64,000 bases of DNA. Source: Pseudomonas sp. P5_109 (GTDB lineage Bacteria; Pseudomonadota; Gammaproteobacteria; Pseudomonadales; Pseudomonadaceae). The first letter of the stretch is position 1, and each line of letters begins with the position of its first letter. Shown piece by piece: positions 44,708 to 54,168 of the stretch. Below the pieces are notes generated by a model, which was given only the letters and a program-made list of their open reading frames with translations, was not told where the DNA came from and did no database searches. Location of the stretch: assembly GCF_034009455.1 (NCBI RefSeq), contig NZ_CP125380.1, positions 3,175,501-3,239,500 on the forward strand, written 5' to 3'. The position numbers and the translations under genes are program-made.

Positions 44708-45400
44708 TCAGTCGCCCAGGGCGAACGCCACCGCAGCTCGGGCATGCAGCTCGGTGGTGTCGAGCAAGGGCAGGGCGCTGTGTTCGGGTTTGATCAGCAA
44801 ACCGATTTCCGTGCAGCCCAGGATGATCGCCTGGGCGCCGCGCTGCTCCAGCGACGCGATGACCTGTTGATACTCCCGGCGTGAGGCTTCGCTGATCACG
44901 CCGACGCACAACTCGTCGTAGATGATCCGGTGCACGGCCTGGCGCTCATCGGCTTGCGGCACCAACACGGTCAAGCCCCGGGCGGCAAGGCGTTCCTTGA
45001 GGAACTCCTGCTCCATGGTGAACGCGGTGCCCAGCAAGCCCACCTTCAATGCCCCGGCCTCGACCGCAGCCTGGGCGGCCGGATCGGCGATGTGCAGGAA
45101 AGGAATGTCGATGGCGGCCTGAATTTGCCCGGCGACCTTGTGCATGGTGTTGGTGCACAACACCACGCAATCGGCGCCTCCGGCCTGCAGGCGCTGCGCG
45201 GCATCCACCAGGATCAACGCCGCATCGTCCCAGCGACCGGCGTGCTGAGCCTGTTCGACAGGGCCGAAGTCGACGCTGTACATGAGCAACGTTGCCGAAC
45301 GCAACGGCCCGAGGCGCTCGCGGACCTGCTGGTTGATCAGGCGGTAATACTCGGCGCTGGACTCCCAGCTCATGCCGCCGATTAGGCCGATGGTGCGCAT
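44708..45400 (-). CDS. Aspartate/glutamate racemase family protein
   Basis: This 230-residue enzyme shows the family N-terminus IGLIGGMSWESSAEYYR and two catalytic cysteines in VVLCTNTMHK (about residue 82) and IILGCTEIGLLI (about residue 194). It interconverts an L- and D-amino acid, probably Asp or Glu, without a cofactor. GAACAGGAGCAC gives a good ribosome site. It stands alone between convergent and divergent neighbours. Confidence 0.93.
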   Translation of the reverse strand: MRTIGLIGGMSWESSAEYYRLINQQVRERLGPLRSATLLMYSVDFGPVEQAQHAGRWDDAALILVDAAQRLQAGGADCVVLCTNTMHKVAGQIQAAIDIPFLHIADPAAQAAVEAGALKVGLLGTAFTMEQEFLKERLAARGLTVLVPQADERQAVHRIIYDELCVGVISEASRREYQQVIASLEQRGAQAIILGCTEIGLLIKPEHSALPLLDTTELHARAAVAFALGD

Positions 45401-45558
45401 GCTGTGCTCCTGTTCAGGGCTGACGGGTGCCTACAGTGCCCGCGAACACGCCATTGCGCAAACCCCTGGCGTACCTCTTGGCTATTAGTCGCACACCGGG
45501 GGCACGCATCTGCCATGCTCAATGTCCGCAGCATCGCTCCAACCAAAGGAACACCGCA

Positions 45559-46053
45559 ATGGACGACGTACAGCAACTGGGCGAAATGCTTCGCCACTAT
45601 GCAGAAAGCGAAGCGCACAAGAAGCAACTGTTTGAATCCCAGTCGGCTAATTGGGGGGCGCGTATCAGTGAGCTGTTCGATCAGATCGGGCAATGGCTGG
45701 AGCCGGTGCAGGCGCCTAATCTGCTGGAGGTGAACCGCGAAGCGTATGTCGCCTCGGGCCCCAGCATTCCTGTGGAGACTTCGACATTCAAGACCGAGAA
45801 GCTGTCCATTGTGATTGCCGGCAAACCGGTGGAATTTGTCCCGGAAGTGATGGGGGCGGGTGGGCAGATTTCATTGGCGGTGATGGGATTGACCGCTGCG
45901 CGTTTCGGCAGTGTCTCGCTGGTTTGCCAACCGCCTTCCAATAGCTGGCAGTGGCGCAAGACCAATGGGTTGAAGGACCCGGATGTGTTCCCGTTCGATG
46001 CGAATTTTCTCGCGCAGCAGTTGCAGGTCTTGATTCCCCGGGATCGTGGCTGA
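45559..46053 (+). CDS. Conserved-looking protein of unknown function
   Basis: This 164-residue cytoplasmic protein has a charged helical N-terminus (about residues 1-48) and a beta-rich C-terminal part (LSIVIAGKPVEFVPEVMG, FGSVSLVCQPPSNSWQW). No membrane segment or signal. AAAGGAACACC lies 5 bases ahead of the ATG at 45559; the open frame from 45427 lacks a ribosome site. Not recognised. Confidence 0.75.
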   Translation: MDDVQQLGEMLRHYAESEAHKKQLFESQSANWGARISELFDQIGQWLEPVQAPNLLEVNREAYVASGPSIPVETSTFKTEKLSIVIAGKPVEFVPEVMGAGGQISLAVMGLTAARFGSVSLVCQPPSNSWQWRKTNGLKDPDVFPFDANFLAQQLQVLIPRDRG

Positions 46054-46065
46054 GACAAGAAATCC

Positions 46066-46157
46066 TGTGGGAGCGGGCTTGCTCGCGAAGGGGCCGTCAG
46101 CCCCACATCATCATCATTTGCAGGCAGATTGCCTTCGCGAGCAAGCCCGCTCCCACA
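46066..46157. repeat. REPIN, GTGGGAGCGGGCTTGCTCGC family
   Basis: Arms TGTGGGAGCGGGCTTGCTCG.. and ..CGAGCAAGCCCGCTCCCACA lie between two convergent genes. Confidence 0.93.
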
Positions 46158-46206
46158 TTGGCTTGCCGATAGAAAGCGCTGATCAGACAGCGCTTTGAGC
46201 CCCGCA

Positions 46207-48567
46207 TCATTTCAACGCCGGATCCCCCATGTTCATTTTCTTCCAGCCCTGCAACAGCACCTGCGCCTTGGGTTCCTGCCCGTTGTCCAGGTAGTACTGC
46301 ATCAACGACAAGCGGGCATTGCGGTTGGCCGGTTGCACCTTCAACAGCCGTTCCAGCTCCTCGCACGCTTCATCAATTTTGCCGCTGTCATGCAGGGCCA
46401 CCGCCAGCACGTAGCCGAATTGCCCGCTCTGTGGTTCCAGTTTCGCGGCCTGGCGCAGGTACGGCATGGCTTGAGCCGCCTGGCCCGCACGAATCAGCGC
46501 GAGGCCCTGGGTGTGTTGCAGCAGGCCTGAGTCGGGGTGGTCCTTGAGGCTTTGCGCCAGCAGGGCATGGCCTTCCTGACTGCGCCCGTTGGCCTCCAGC
46601 CACTGCACCAGCGTCACCAGCGCCGGGAAGAAATCCGGGTCGCGTTGCAGGGCTGCGCGCAGGAAACCTTCGACTTCGGCATTGCGACCGCTGGCCTGGT
46701 ACAGCATCGCCAGGTTGAGGTTCGCTTCGGCGCGTTCGAGCAGGTTTTTCTGTACCGTCTCGTATTCGCCGATGGCGGCATTCCAGCTGTCCTGGGCCGT
46801 GCCCAGGCCGTTGCGCGCGACACTGAGCAAATCCCGGGCGGCGGCGATGCGCACGGCTCTCACCGGGTCATTCAACAAGGGGGTCAGCAGCGGCGCGCGT
46901 TCCGCTGGCGGCAGGAATGCGCTGATCGCGCGGATGGCGCTCTCGCGGACTTGCGGCGCCGGGTTGCCCAGGTCCTTGGTCGCCAGTTTCAACGCCTGTT
47001 CGCTCGGGTACGCCGGCAGTTCGGCCAGCAGCGTCGCCCGTTGAATCGCTGGCAGGTTGCTGCGTTGCAGTTGCTCGAACAATGCCTGCGCGGCGCCGGC
47101 CTGCCCATTGCGAATCAGCCACAGGCTTTCGTCGTAGCGAGGGGCCTGGACCGCGCTGGCATTGGCGGTGTTCCACAGTTTGAACTGCTCGGTGACCTTG
47201 TCGCCGGCCTTGCCCTGGTGGCAGGTCAGGCAAGCGTCCGGTGTACCGAGTTTTTTCGCCCGCTCGGGGTTGGGGATGCTGAAGCTGTGGTCATGCCGGA
47301 AGTCGTTGCCCATGTAGAACTTGCCGGGCATGTGGCAATCCACGCACTGCGAACCCGGTTGGCCCATGGTGTGGCGAGTGTGTTCGATGGAGTCGTAGTT
47401 TTTCGCTTGCAGGCCCTTGCCGTCGACGCCTTCCACGGTGGTTTTGCCGGCGGTGTTATGGCATTGCAGGCAGACGCCGTTGCCCGGCGCTTTCAACTGC
47501 GTGCTGTGCGGGTTGTGGCAGTTGCTGCAGCGCACGCCCTTGTCGAACATTTTGCTCTGGGCGAAGGAGCCGTGTTCGAACACTTCGTCCTGGATCTTGC
47601 CGTCCAGCGCGTACAGCTCACGGGTCAGGACACTCGGCAGGTAGTCGTCCATCAGGCGCTTGCCGACCGTAAAGCCGTCGTCCAGCGGTGCGCGGCGCGA
47701 GTGACAGCGGGCGCAGGTCTCGATTTCGACGGTGGCGTTCTTGTCCTTGAGGTCGACGGCGAAGCCGGCATGGATCAGGTCGGTTTTCTTAGCCGTCCAT
47801 TCCAGGTGACTGGATGCCGGACCGTGGCAGGCCTGACAGCCGACACCCAGGCTGTTCCAGTGGCTGTCGAAGGTGTTTTTTGCCGCATCGAAATTGCGTT
47901 TGAAACCGGTGGTGTGGCACTCGACGCACATGAAGTTGGCGTTCTGGCTCGGTTTGCTCCAGTGCAGCGGGTTCTTGAAGTTCACACCCTGGCCCGGATA
48001 CAGGTGAAACCAGCGCTGTTTCTCGGTATCCCAGGCGATGCCAAGGGCTTGCAAGCGGCCTTCGCCGACCTCGATCAGGTATTGCTGCAACGGGGCGATG
48101 CCAAAGGCATAGGCCACCTTGAAGTCGGCGTTCTTGCCGTCGATGCCCGGGGTATTGACCCAGAACTCGTCACCTTTGCGCGAGAACACCGTGGTCTCTT
48201 TTTCGGCCTTGAAGGTGACATTGTTGAAGTCGCCGAGCAGGGTGTCGGCGTTGGCTACCTGCATCGCCAATTGGTGATGGGAGCCTTGCCAGTCCTTGAC
48301 CTGTTCGCCGTGGCAGCCCTGGCATTGTTGCTCGTCGACCATTTTCGCCGGTGCGACAGCGACCGGTTGCGGCTTGGCCGGTTCAACGACCGGAGCGCTG
48401 ACAGGGGCAGGCTTGAGCGGCGTGGGTGTGCTGCTCAGCAAAAACCAGCCAATACCCGCCACAGCGAGCAGCAAGATGCCGATGGTGACAGGGAACAGAT
48501 AACGGTTGATCAGGGTCGGTTGCGAATCAGGGGTTGTGGTTGCAGCTTTATTTTTATGTTTCGGCAT
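46207..48567 (-). CDS. Membrane-anchored octaheme cytochrome c with HEAT-like and TPR domains
   Basis: This 786-residue protein has an N-terminal anchor (RYLFPVTIGILLLAVAGIGW) and a periplasmic multiheme domain with eight CxxCH motifs, in order CQGCH, CVECH, CQACH, CARCH, CSNCH, CLQCH, CVDCH and CLTCH. The C-terminal third holds HEAT-like repeats (PQVRESAIRAISAFL, PVRAVRIAAARDLL) and then TPRs (NLAMLYQASGRNAEVEGFL, YVLAVALHDSGKIDEACEEL). It should carry electrons in the periplasm while binding partners through the repeats. GGAAGTCGTA supports the ATG at 48567. It is the last gene of the sulfatase/MoxR cluster. The redox partner is unknown. Confidence 0.9.
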   Translation of the reverse strand: MPKHKNKAATTTPDSQPTLINRYLFPVTIGILLLAVAGIGWFLLSSTPTPLKPAPVSAPVVEPAKPQPVAVAPAKMVDEQQCQGCHGEQVKDWQGSHHQLAMQVANADTLLGDFNNVTFKAEKETTVFSRKGDEFWVNTPGIDGKNADFKVAYAFGIAPLQQYLIEVGEGRLQALGIAWDTEKQRWFHLYPGQGVNFKNPLHWSKPSQNANFMCVECHTTGFKRNFDAAKNTFDSHWNSLGVGCQACHGPASSHLEWTAKKTDLIHAGFAVDLKDKNATVEIETCARCHSRRAPLDDGFTVGKRLMDDYLPSVLTRELYALDGKIQDEVFEHGSFAQSKMFDKGVRCSNCHNPHSTQLKAPGNGVCLQCHNTAGKTTVEGVDGKGLQAKNYDSIEHTRHTMGQPGSQCVDCHMPGKFYMGNDFRHDHSFSIPNPERAKKLGTPDACLTCHQGKAGDKVTEQFKLWNTANASAVQAPRYDESLWLIRNGQAGAAQALFEQLQRSNLPAIQRATLLAELPAYPSEQALKLATKDLGNPAPQVRESAIRAISAFLPPAERAPLLTPLLNDPVRAVRIAAARDLLSVARNGLGTAQDSWNAAIGEYETVQKNLLERAEANLNLAMLYQASGRNAEVEGFLRAALQRDPDFFPALVTLVQWLEANGRSQEGHALLAQSLKDHPDSGLLQHTQGLALIRAGQAAQAMPYLRQAAKLEPQSGQFGYVLAVALHDSGKIDEACEELERLLKVQPANRNARLSLMQYYLDNGQEPKAQVLLQGWKKMNMGDPALK

Positions 48568-48678
48568 TACGACTTCCATGGTCCAGGTGCGATTGCCTTG
48601 CGGCGCGCGTTGAAGCTCGGTGCAGCTTTGCCGGATGGTCGGCGTCTGTCAAATGGCAGATGCTGTGAAGCTGACGGC

Positions 48679-48758
48679 CCCTTCGCGAGCAAGGCCGCTC
48701 CCACAGGGGACTTGTGGCGCTCACAGATCCAGTGTGGGAGCGGCCTTGCTCGCGAAGG
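48679..48758. repeat. REPIN, GCGGCC variant of the GTGGGAGCGGGCTTGCTCGC family
   Basis: Arms CTTCGCGAGCAAGGCCGCTC.. / ..GAGCGGCCTTGCTCGCGAAG carry matched changes on both arms. It lies in the 210-base gap between the cytochrome and spermidine-synthase-like genes. Confidence 0.92.
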
Positions 48759-48777
48759 CGGCCGCCAAGGCGCTGCA

Positions 48778-51291
48778 TCACTCCCCGACAAACCACCGAT
48801 AATACGGATTCCCCGCATCCCCGCGCATCACCTCGCGAATATCCCTGCCCCAGGCATCACGGTCGCCGTCGTACGCATGCAGGCTGGCCCGGTAGAACTG
48901 CATCAGGCGTTGCTGGTGGACGTTCATGCGCTCGGTGAACCCGACATCGGCATTGAGCAGCACGGGCGGCTGATGCAGGTCCAGCAGGGCCGGGAGCACA
49001 CGGCTGATCTCTTTTGAGCGAACCCAGGGCGCGTACTCGATGCGCGGTTGATCGTCAGTCACCGGTTGCGCATCGGCGGCGAAGCGCTCCAGCCCCGCGC
49101 GGTCAGTCACCCAGGTGGCGAGCAACGCTGCGGCCGAACCAACGCCCACATCCTGCAGGGCGTTGCGTACGTTGTCCTGCTGGAAGCGCGCGTTGATCTT
49201 CGCCGCGTCCAGCTCGATCGGCTCCATCGACCCCACCAGCAGCATCTCGTGGAACTCGCTGGTCCACAGGGTCGCGTAAGGGAACACATCAAGGAAGCTT
49301 TGCACCAGTGAGCGCGAATCGTCGATGTTCTGCGTCGGCAGCGGCAGCCATTGGGCGACCAGGCCCTGTTTCTGCAAACGACTGGCAGCCAGTTGGTAGA
49401 AGTCCCGGGAATACAGGTTGACCACGCCGGCAGCGGAGGGCGGTGGCGGTTCGAGGGTGATCAGGTCGTAGCGCTGCGGGTTGCGCAGCAGTTCCTGGCG
49501 GCCATCGCGCAGCCGCACATCGACACCCGGATCGGTCGCGGCATTGAAATTGCCCTTGAACAAGGGGGCCGCCTTGACCACCGAAGGCAGCAGCTCGGCG
49601 ACCACGCGATGCTCCAGGCCCGGGTAGCGGGTCAGGGCGCCGGCGGTGATGCCGGTTCCGAAACCGATCACCAGTGCCGAGCGCGGCTCACCGTTGTGGA
49701 TCAACAGGGGCAGCAGCGCCTGAATCCGCATGTAGCGCAGGGACGGCATGGCATCGCCGGTATTGGACACGCCTTGAATGTACAGGCGCTGGAAGGCTCT
49801 TTCGCCCCTGCCCTGGGTGACAACGGCGACCGTGCCGCCACGGCCTTCTTCATAGAACGTCAGCGTGCCATTGCGCGCCCCCGGCAGCAGGCTGGCGAGC
49901 TTGTTCACCGGCGTGAACAGGGCAAGTGCCAGCGACACCAGACCGATGGCAACCACTGCCTGGCGTCGGCCTTTCTTCACCCCATGGCCCTTGCGCACGG
50001 CGAGGTACGCGATGGTGGCGGCAATCATCGCCAGCAGGCCCAGGGTCCGTACCAGCCCCAGCATCGGGATCAGGACAAAGCCGCAGAGCATCACGCCGAC
50101 AATCCCGCCAAGGGTATTGAACGCGACGACTTCGCCGACATTACGCCCCACCTGTTCGCCGCCGACGCTCAAGCGTAGGGCCAACGGGAATGCCGCGCCC
50201 AGCAGCAGGGTCGGTACAAACACGATGCTCAAGGCAGCCACGGCAAAGCGTGTGCTCATGCCTGCCAGTTCACTGCCGCCCAATGCCAGTACCCAGGATT
50301 CGGCCAGGGACTGGGCGAGTACCAGCCAGCGTCCCAGCAAGGCGATTTCCAGCAATGCAACCATCCCGGCCCCGGCGATCAACAAGCCGAACACACCCCA
50401 GGGATCGCGCAGGCGATCGACCCGGCGGGCCAGCAGCATGCTGCCCAGGAACAGCCCGGTGAGGTAGGTCGCCAGCACCACGGCGAAGGCATAGGTGCGG
50501 GTGCTCATGAATTGCACGATCGATTGCGACCACACCACTTCGTAGCCCAGTGCCACGCCGCCGGCGATGGAATACAGCCACAGGGCCAGGCGGTCGGGGG
50601 CTTTTTCGCTGTGATGTTTCGCCGGGGCATCGACGGGGGCCACGCGCTGGCGCTGGAACCACAAGGCCCCCGCAGCGGCCAGCAGATTGAGCATGGCGGC
50701 GGCCAGCGCGCTGCCGCGCACACCGAGGGTGGCAATCAGCAGGAACGCGGCGAGCAGGGTGCCGGCGATGGCCCCGGCAGTGTTCGCCGCATAAAGCTGT
50801 CCGCCGGCCTTGCCCAGGTGCTGTGGGTCGCTGGCCAATGAACGAACCAGCACCGGCAACGTACCGCCCATCAACAGCGCGGGAATGCCCACTAGCGCGA
50901 AGGGCAGTACCCAGGCCAGCAGGCCTGCATGTTCTTCCAGCCAGGCAAACGGGCTGGCCGCCTGGCTCATGGCGAAGGTCGCAGCGACGCCGAGCACGGC
51001 CACCAACACTTCCAGCCCGGCGTACAACAGCACCGGTTGCGCCTCCCGGTCAGCACAGCGCCCGAACAGCAAGCCGCCCAGGGCCAGCCCGGCGAAGAAC
51101 GCACTGATCCCGGTGGTGATGGCATAGACCTCGACGCCCACCACCAGCGACAGTTGCTTGATCCACAGCACCTGATACACCAGCGCCGCGGCACCGGAGA
51201 CGAACAGCAACAAGGCGGGGATCAACAGCGCCGGGGAGGCGACATGGGGGGCAGGTATGGCCGACGACTTGCTGGCGACACGTGAGGTCAT
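48778..51291 (-). CDS. Membrane-fused spermidine-synthase-like protein
   Basis: This 837-residue protein has about fourteen hydrophobic helices in two MFS-like halves (residues about 20-510; one half begins LLIPALLLFVSGAAALVYQ). A soluble C-terminal domain of spermidine-synthase fold follows, with SAM-binding ALVIGFGTGITAGAL and LYSRDFYQLAASRLQKQGL. Such fusions rarely have proven polyamine synthase activity. I chose the ATG at 51291 because the longer frame runs through a REPIN. Gaps containing REPINs separate it from the sulfatase and cytochrome genes, but all point the same way. Role in the cluster unknown. Confidence 0.86.
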   Translation of the reverse strand: MTSRVASKSSAIPAPHVASPALLIPALLLFVSGAAALVYQVLWIKQLSLVVGVEVYAITTGISAFFAGLALGGLLFGRCADREAQPVLLYAGLEVLVAVLGVAATFAMSQAASPFAWLEEHAGLLAWVLPFALVGIPALLMGGTLPVLVRSLASDPQHLGKAGGQLYAANTAGAIAGTLLAAFLLIATLGVRGSALAAAMLNLLAAAGALWFQRQRVAPVDAPAKHHSEKAPDRLALWLYSIAGGVALGYEVVWSQSIVQFMSTRTYAFAVVLATYLTGLFLGSMLLARRVDRLRDPWGVFGLLIAGAGMVALLEIALLGRWLVLAQSLAESWVLALGGSELAGMSTRFAVAALSIVFVPTLLLGAAFPLALRLSVGGEQVGRNVGEVVAFNTLGGIVGVMLCGFVLIPMLGLVRTLGLLAMIAATIAYLAVRKGHGVKKGRRQAVVAIGLVSLALALFTPVNKLASLLPGARNGTLTFYEEGRGGTVAVVTQGRGERAFQRLYIQGVSNTGDAMPSLRYMRIQALLPLLIHNGEPRSALVIGFGTGITAGALTRYPGLEHRVVAELLPSVVKAAPLFKGNFNAATDPGVDVRLRDGRQELLRNPQRYDLITLEPPPPSAAGVVNLYSRDFYQLAASRLQKQGLVAQWLPLPTQNIDDSRSLVQSFLDVFPYATLWTSEFHEMLLVGSMEPIELDAAKINARFQQDNVRNALQDVGVGSAAALLATWVTDRAGLERFAADAQPVTDDQPRIEYAPWVRSKEISRVLPALLDLHQPPVLLNADVGFTERMNVHQQRLMQFYRASLHAYDGDRDAWGRDIREVMRGDAGNPYYRWFVGE

Positions 51292-51340
51292 TGCGGATTG
51301 CCTTGTTCCAATTCGAATAAGCCTGCGACCTTGTGAACCC

Positions 51341-51406
51341 CTTCGCGAGCAAGCCCGCTCCCACACTTGGAATGCGAACTCCTGTGGGAGCGGGCTTGCT
51401 CGCGAA
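51341..51406. repeat. REPIN, GTGGGAGCGGGCTTGCTCGC family, short spacer
   Basis: Arms CTTCGCGAGCAAGCCCGCTC.. / ..GAGCGGGCTTGCTCGCGAA are inverted copies with an unusually short spacer. It lies in the gap between the sulfatase and spermidine-synthase-like genes. Confidence 0.92.
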
Positions 51407-51476
51407 TGAAGTCGATGCGGTCGCAAGTCGAAAATAGGTCCGCTCGCCGGTGAGGGCGAGCGGCGGTCCAGCGGTC

Positions 51477-53066
51477 TTACTGTGCAGGTTGTTGCGCTTT
51501 CATTTTTTCAGCGATTTTGGCGTCTACCGCAGCACGGATCTGGTCGATGCTGAAGCTGGCCGGTCTCTGGCTAGGTGGATACTCGATGAAGGTCTGCAGG
51601 AACGTCGCCGATTTTTCAACGGCTACAGCCGCCAGGTAGACGTTCTTGGTTTGCCAATCGTAATACTGATCGGACACCACGTCGGCACGTTCATACGGGT
51701 CCATGCGCAGGTTGAAGATCTTCGGTACGCGCAAGCATACGAAGGGTTCGCTCCAGACCTTGAAGCCGCCCGGTGCACGCTGTTCGCAGAACACCGCTTT
51801 CCAGTTGTCGAAACGCATCGACACCAGCACGCCGTCATCGTTGAAGTAGTAGAACTCCTTGCGCTCACCCTTGGGTGCCTGGCCGGTCAGGTAGGGCAGT
51901 TGGTTGTAACCGTCCAGATGCACCTTGAAGTTGTTGCCGCCGGAAGTCGGTGCCCAACCCTTGAGCAGCTTGTTTTTCACGTCGGCATCGCCAGCGGCGG
52001 CCAGCAAGGTCGGGAACCAGTCCATGCCCGAGAACATCTCGTTGGACACTTCACCCGGCTTGATCTTGCCTGGCCAGCGGACCATTGCCGGCACGCGGTA
52101 GGCACCTTCCCAGTTGGAGTTCTTCTCGTTACGGAACGGCGTGGTTGCCGCGTCCGGCCAGGAGAACTGGTTCGGGCCGTTGTCGGTGGTGTAGACGACG
52201 ATGGTGTTGTCGGTGATTTTCAGGTCATCAAGGGTTTTCAGCAGTTTGCCGACGTCGCCGTCGTGCTCGATCATGCCATCGGCGTAATCGTTGCCGGGCA
52301 TGCCGCTCTGGCCTTTCATCGACTCGCGCACGTGAGTAAACAGGTGCATGCGCGTGGTGTTCATCCAGACGAAGAACGGTTTGTCCGCCTTGGCCTGTTT
52401 CTCGATGAACGCTTGCGCGGCGGCGGTGGTTTCGTCGTCGATGGTTTCCATGCGCTTGGTGTTCAGCGGTCCGGTGTCTTCAATCTTGCCATCGGCAAAG
52501 CTGTGAATCACGCCGCGCGGCGAGTAGGCCTTGACGAACGCAGGATCGTCCTTGGGCCAGTACGGACGCTCGGGTTCTTCTTCGGCGTTGAGGTGATAGA
52601 GGTTGCCGAAGAATTCGTCGAAACCATGGTTGGTCGGCAGGTACTCATCCTTGTCGCCCAAGTGGTTCTTACCGAACTGACCGGTGGCGTAACCCTGGGA
52701 CTTGAGTGCCTGGGCGATGGTGATGTCGCGTTTTTGCAGGCCGACCGGTGCACCCGGCATCCCGACTTTCGACAGCCCGGTACGCAGCGCCGACTGTCCG
52801 GTGATGAATGTCGATCGGCCGGCGGTGCAGCTGTTCTCCGCGTAATAGTCGGTGAACATCATGCCTTCTTTGGCGATGCGGTCGATGTTTGGAGTCTTGT
52901 AGCCGACCACACCCATGGAGTAGGCGCTGATGTTGGTCTGGCCGATATCGTCGCCGAAGATCACGAGAATGTTGGGTTTTTCGGCAGCCCCGGCAGTTGC
53001 CGAAATTGCCATGACCGACGCTGCCACCAGGGCGAGTTTCGGTATCCATTTACGTATGCGAGTCAT
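51477..53066 (-). CDS. Exported arylsulfatase, Cys-type
   Basis: This 529-residue sulfatase has a Sec signal peptide (LALVAASVMAISATAGAAE), the metal site NILVIFGDDIGQTN and the formylglycine motif CTAGR at residues 80-84 (SCTAGRSTFITG). The Ca-ligand segment VVYTTDNGPNQFSW is also visible. Cys80 must be oxidised to formylglycine by FGE or anSME, and neither enzyme is visible in the window. The mature enzyme is periplasmic and hydrolyses a sulfate ester of unknown nature. AAGGAGCCAGTCAG gives a strong ribosome site. It lies 73 bases after the HAD phosphatase gene and downstream of module B. Confidence 0.93.
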   Translation of the reverse strand: MTRIRKWIPKLALVAASVMAISATAGAAEKPNILVIFGDDIGQTNISAYSMGVVGYKTPNIDRIAKEGMMFTDYYAENSCTAGRSTFITGQSALRTGLSKVGMPGAPVGLQKRDITIAQALKSQGYATGQFGKNHLGDKDEYLPTNHGFDEFFGNLYHLNAEEEPERPYWPKDDPAFVKAYSPRGVIHSFADGKIEDTGPLNTKRMETIDDETTAAAQAFIEKQAKADKPFFVWMNTTRMHLFTHVRESMKGQSGMPGNDYADGMIEHDGDVGKLLKTLDDLKITDNTIVVYTTDNGPNQFSWPDAATTPFRNEKNSNWEGAYRVPAMVRWPGKIKPGEVSNEMFSGMDWFPTLLAAAGDADVKNKLLKGWAPTSGGNNFKVHLDGYNQLPYLTGQAPKGERKEFYYFNDDGVLVSMRFDNWKAVFCEQRAPGGFKVWSEPFVCLRVPKIFNLRMDPYERADVVSDQYYDWQTKNVYLAAVAVEKSATFLQTFIEYPPSQRPASFSIDQIRAAVDAKIAEKMKAQQPAQ

Positions 53067-53139
53067 CTGACTGGCTCCTTATGCTCACTTGCGTCGCGTT
53101 CTGCGACAAACGTTTATTGCGGTCCTGCATTACGTCTTT

Positions 53140-54168
53140 TTATTGCACTTGCTCGGGTGTGGCGGCATCGAACGGGTAGATCCGACGCCATTCGGACGCC
53201 ATGTCGACGACCGTCCAGCCACGTTTGTTTGCTTCGTCCAGGGCTTTGTCCAGGCGACCGATCTGCGACTGCCGGTCATAGGCCCATTCGCGTTTGGCGT
53301 CGGTGTGATGCACCAGGCCCATGAAGCGTTTGCCGGGACCGGCGGCGGTCCACTGGAGCATTTGCAGGTCGCCGTCGGAGTTGCCGAAGGCGAGGATGGG
53401 CCGCCGACCGATCACCGCGTCGATGCTGACCGGTTTACCCGGGCCATCGTCGTTGTGCGCCAGTTTTGGCGTGCGCATGATCGAGGCCTTGCCATCCTTG
53501 TAGTCAAACGTTGTGACGAATGTGGTGCCGATGACCTGCTCGGGTGGAATGCCGTAGACCTTCTCGGCGAATGCGCGCATGAAGCCGGTGTCGCCGCCGG
53601 AAACGATGTAGGTCTTGAAGTCCTGGCCGCGCAGGTAGTCGAGCATCTCCAGCATCGGCTGGAAGATCATCTCGGTGTACGGCTTGCCGGTTTTCGGATG
53701 GCGGGCCTGGCTCAGCCAGGTCTTGGCGTAGTCCTCGAAGGCTTCGGTGGTCATGCCGGAGTGGGTGGCAGCGACGATTTTCAGCAGGCCTTCCATGCCG
53801 GTGGCGGCCAGGGCCTTTTGATCGTTTTCCAGCACTGCCTGGAACGGTTGGGTGGTTTTCCATTCAGGGTGCTGCGGCGCGGTGCGCTTGACTTCCTCGA
53901 GGGCGAACAGCAGTTCGAAGTACATCGGCTGCTCGCTCCACAAGGTGCCGTCGTTATCGAAAACGGCAATGCGGTCCTCGGGTTTGACGAAGTCCTTGCT
54001 TTTCTGGTCGGTGACAGCCTGGACGAATTCGATGATCTGCTTTTTCGACGGGCCATCGTTCCACGAGGGCAGTGGCTCGGCGGCCTGCACCAGCAACGGC
54101 AGGCTCAGGGCCAGGGTCAGCAGGAAACCGAGTGCGCGATGACGGCGTAGCGATATCGAATGCGTCAT
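53140..54168 (-). CDS. Periplasmic HAD-family phosphatase
   Basis: This 342-residue protein has a signal peptide ([20 protein letters not shown]) and HAD motifs: nucleophile DNDGT in [11 protein letters not shown] (about residue 67), the serine of motif II in [12 protein letters not shown], and motif [13 protein letters not shown]. It looks like a phosphoserine-phosphatase-type enzyme exported to the periplasm. The start at 54168 has GAAGGACTTCCC upstream and overlaps the batD stop by four bases, so it belongs to the module B transcript and leads into the sulfatase gene. Confidence 0.9.
   Translation of the reverse strand: MTHSISLRRHRALGFLLTLALSLPLLVQAAEPLPSWNDGPSKKQIIEFVQAVTDQKSKDFVKPEDRIAVFDNDGTLWSEQPMYFELLFALEEVKRTAPQHPEWKTTQPFQAVLENDQKALAATGMEGLLKIVAATHSGMTTEAFEDYAKTWLSQARHPKTGKPYTEMIFQPMLEMLDYLRGQDFKTYIVSGGDTGFMRAFAEKVYGIPPEQVIGTTFVTTFDYKDGKASIMRTPKLAHNDDGPGKPVSIDAVIGRRPILAFGNSDGDLQMLQWTAAGPGKRFMGLVHHTDAKREWAYDRQSQIGRLDKALDEANKRGWTVVDMASEWRRIYPFDAATPEQVQ

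Noticed and set aside
46537..49017. An 826-residue plus-strand frame
   Set aside because: It is antisense to the octaheme cytochrome with its eight CxxCH motifs, and crosses a REPIN.
51292..51426. N-terminal extension of the spermidine-synthase-like protein through a REPIN
   Set aside because: Unlike batD B, an ATG downstream of the repeat (51291) directly precedes the family-like N-terminus, so the repeat is not needed in the coding sequence.
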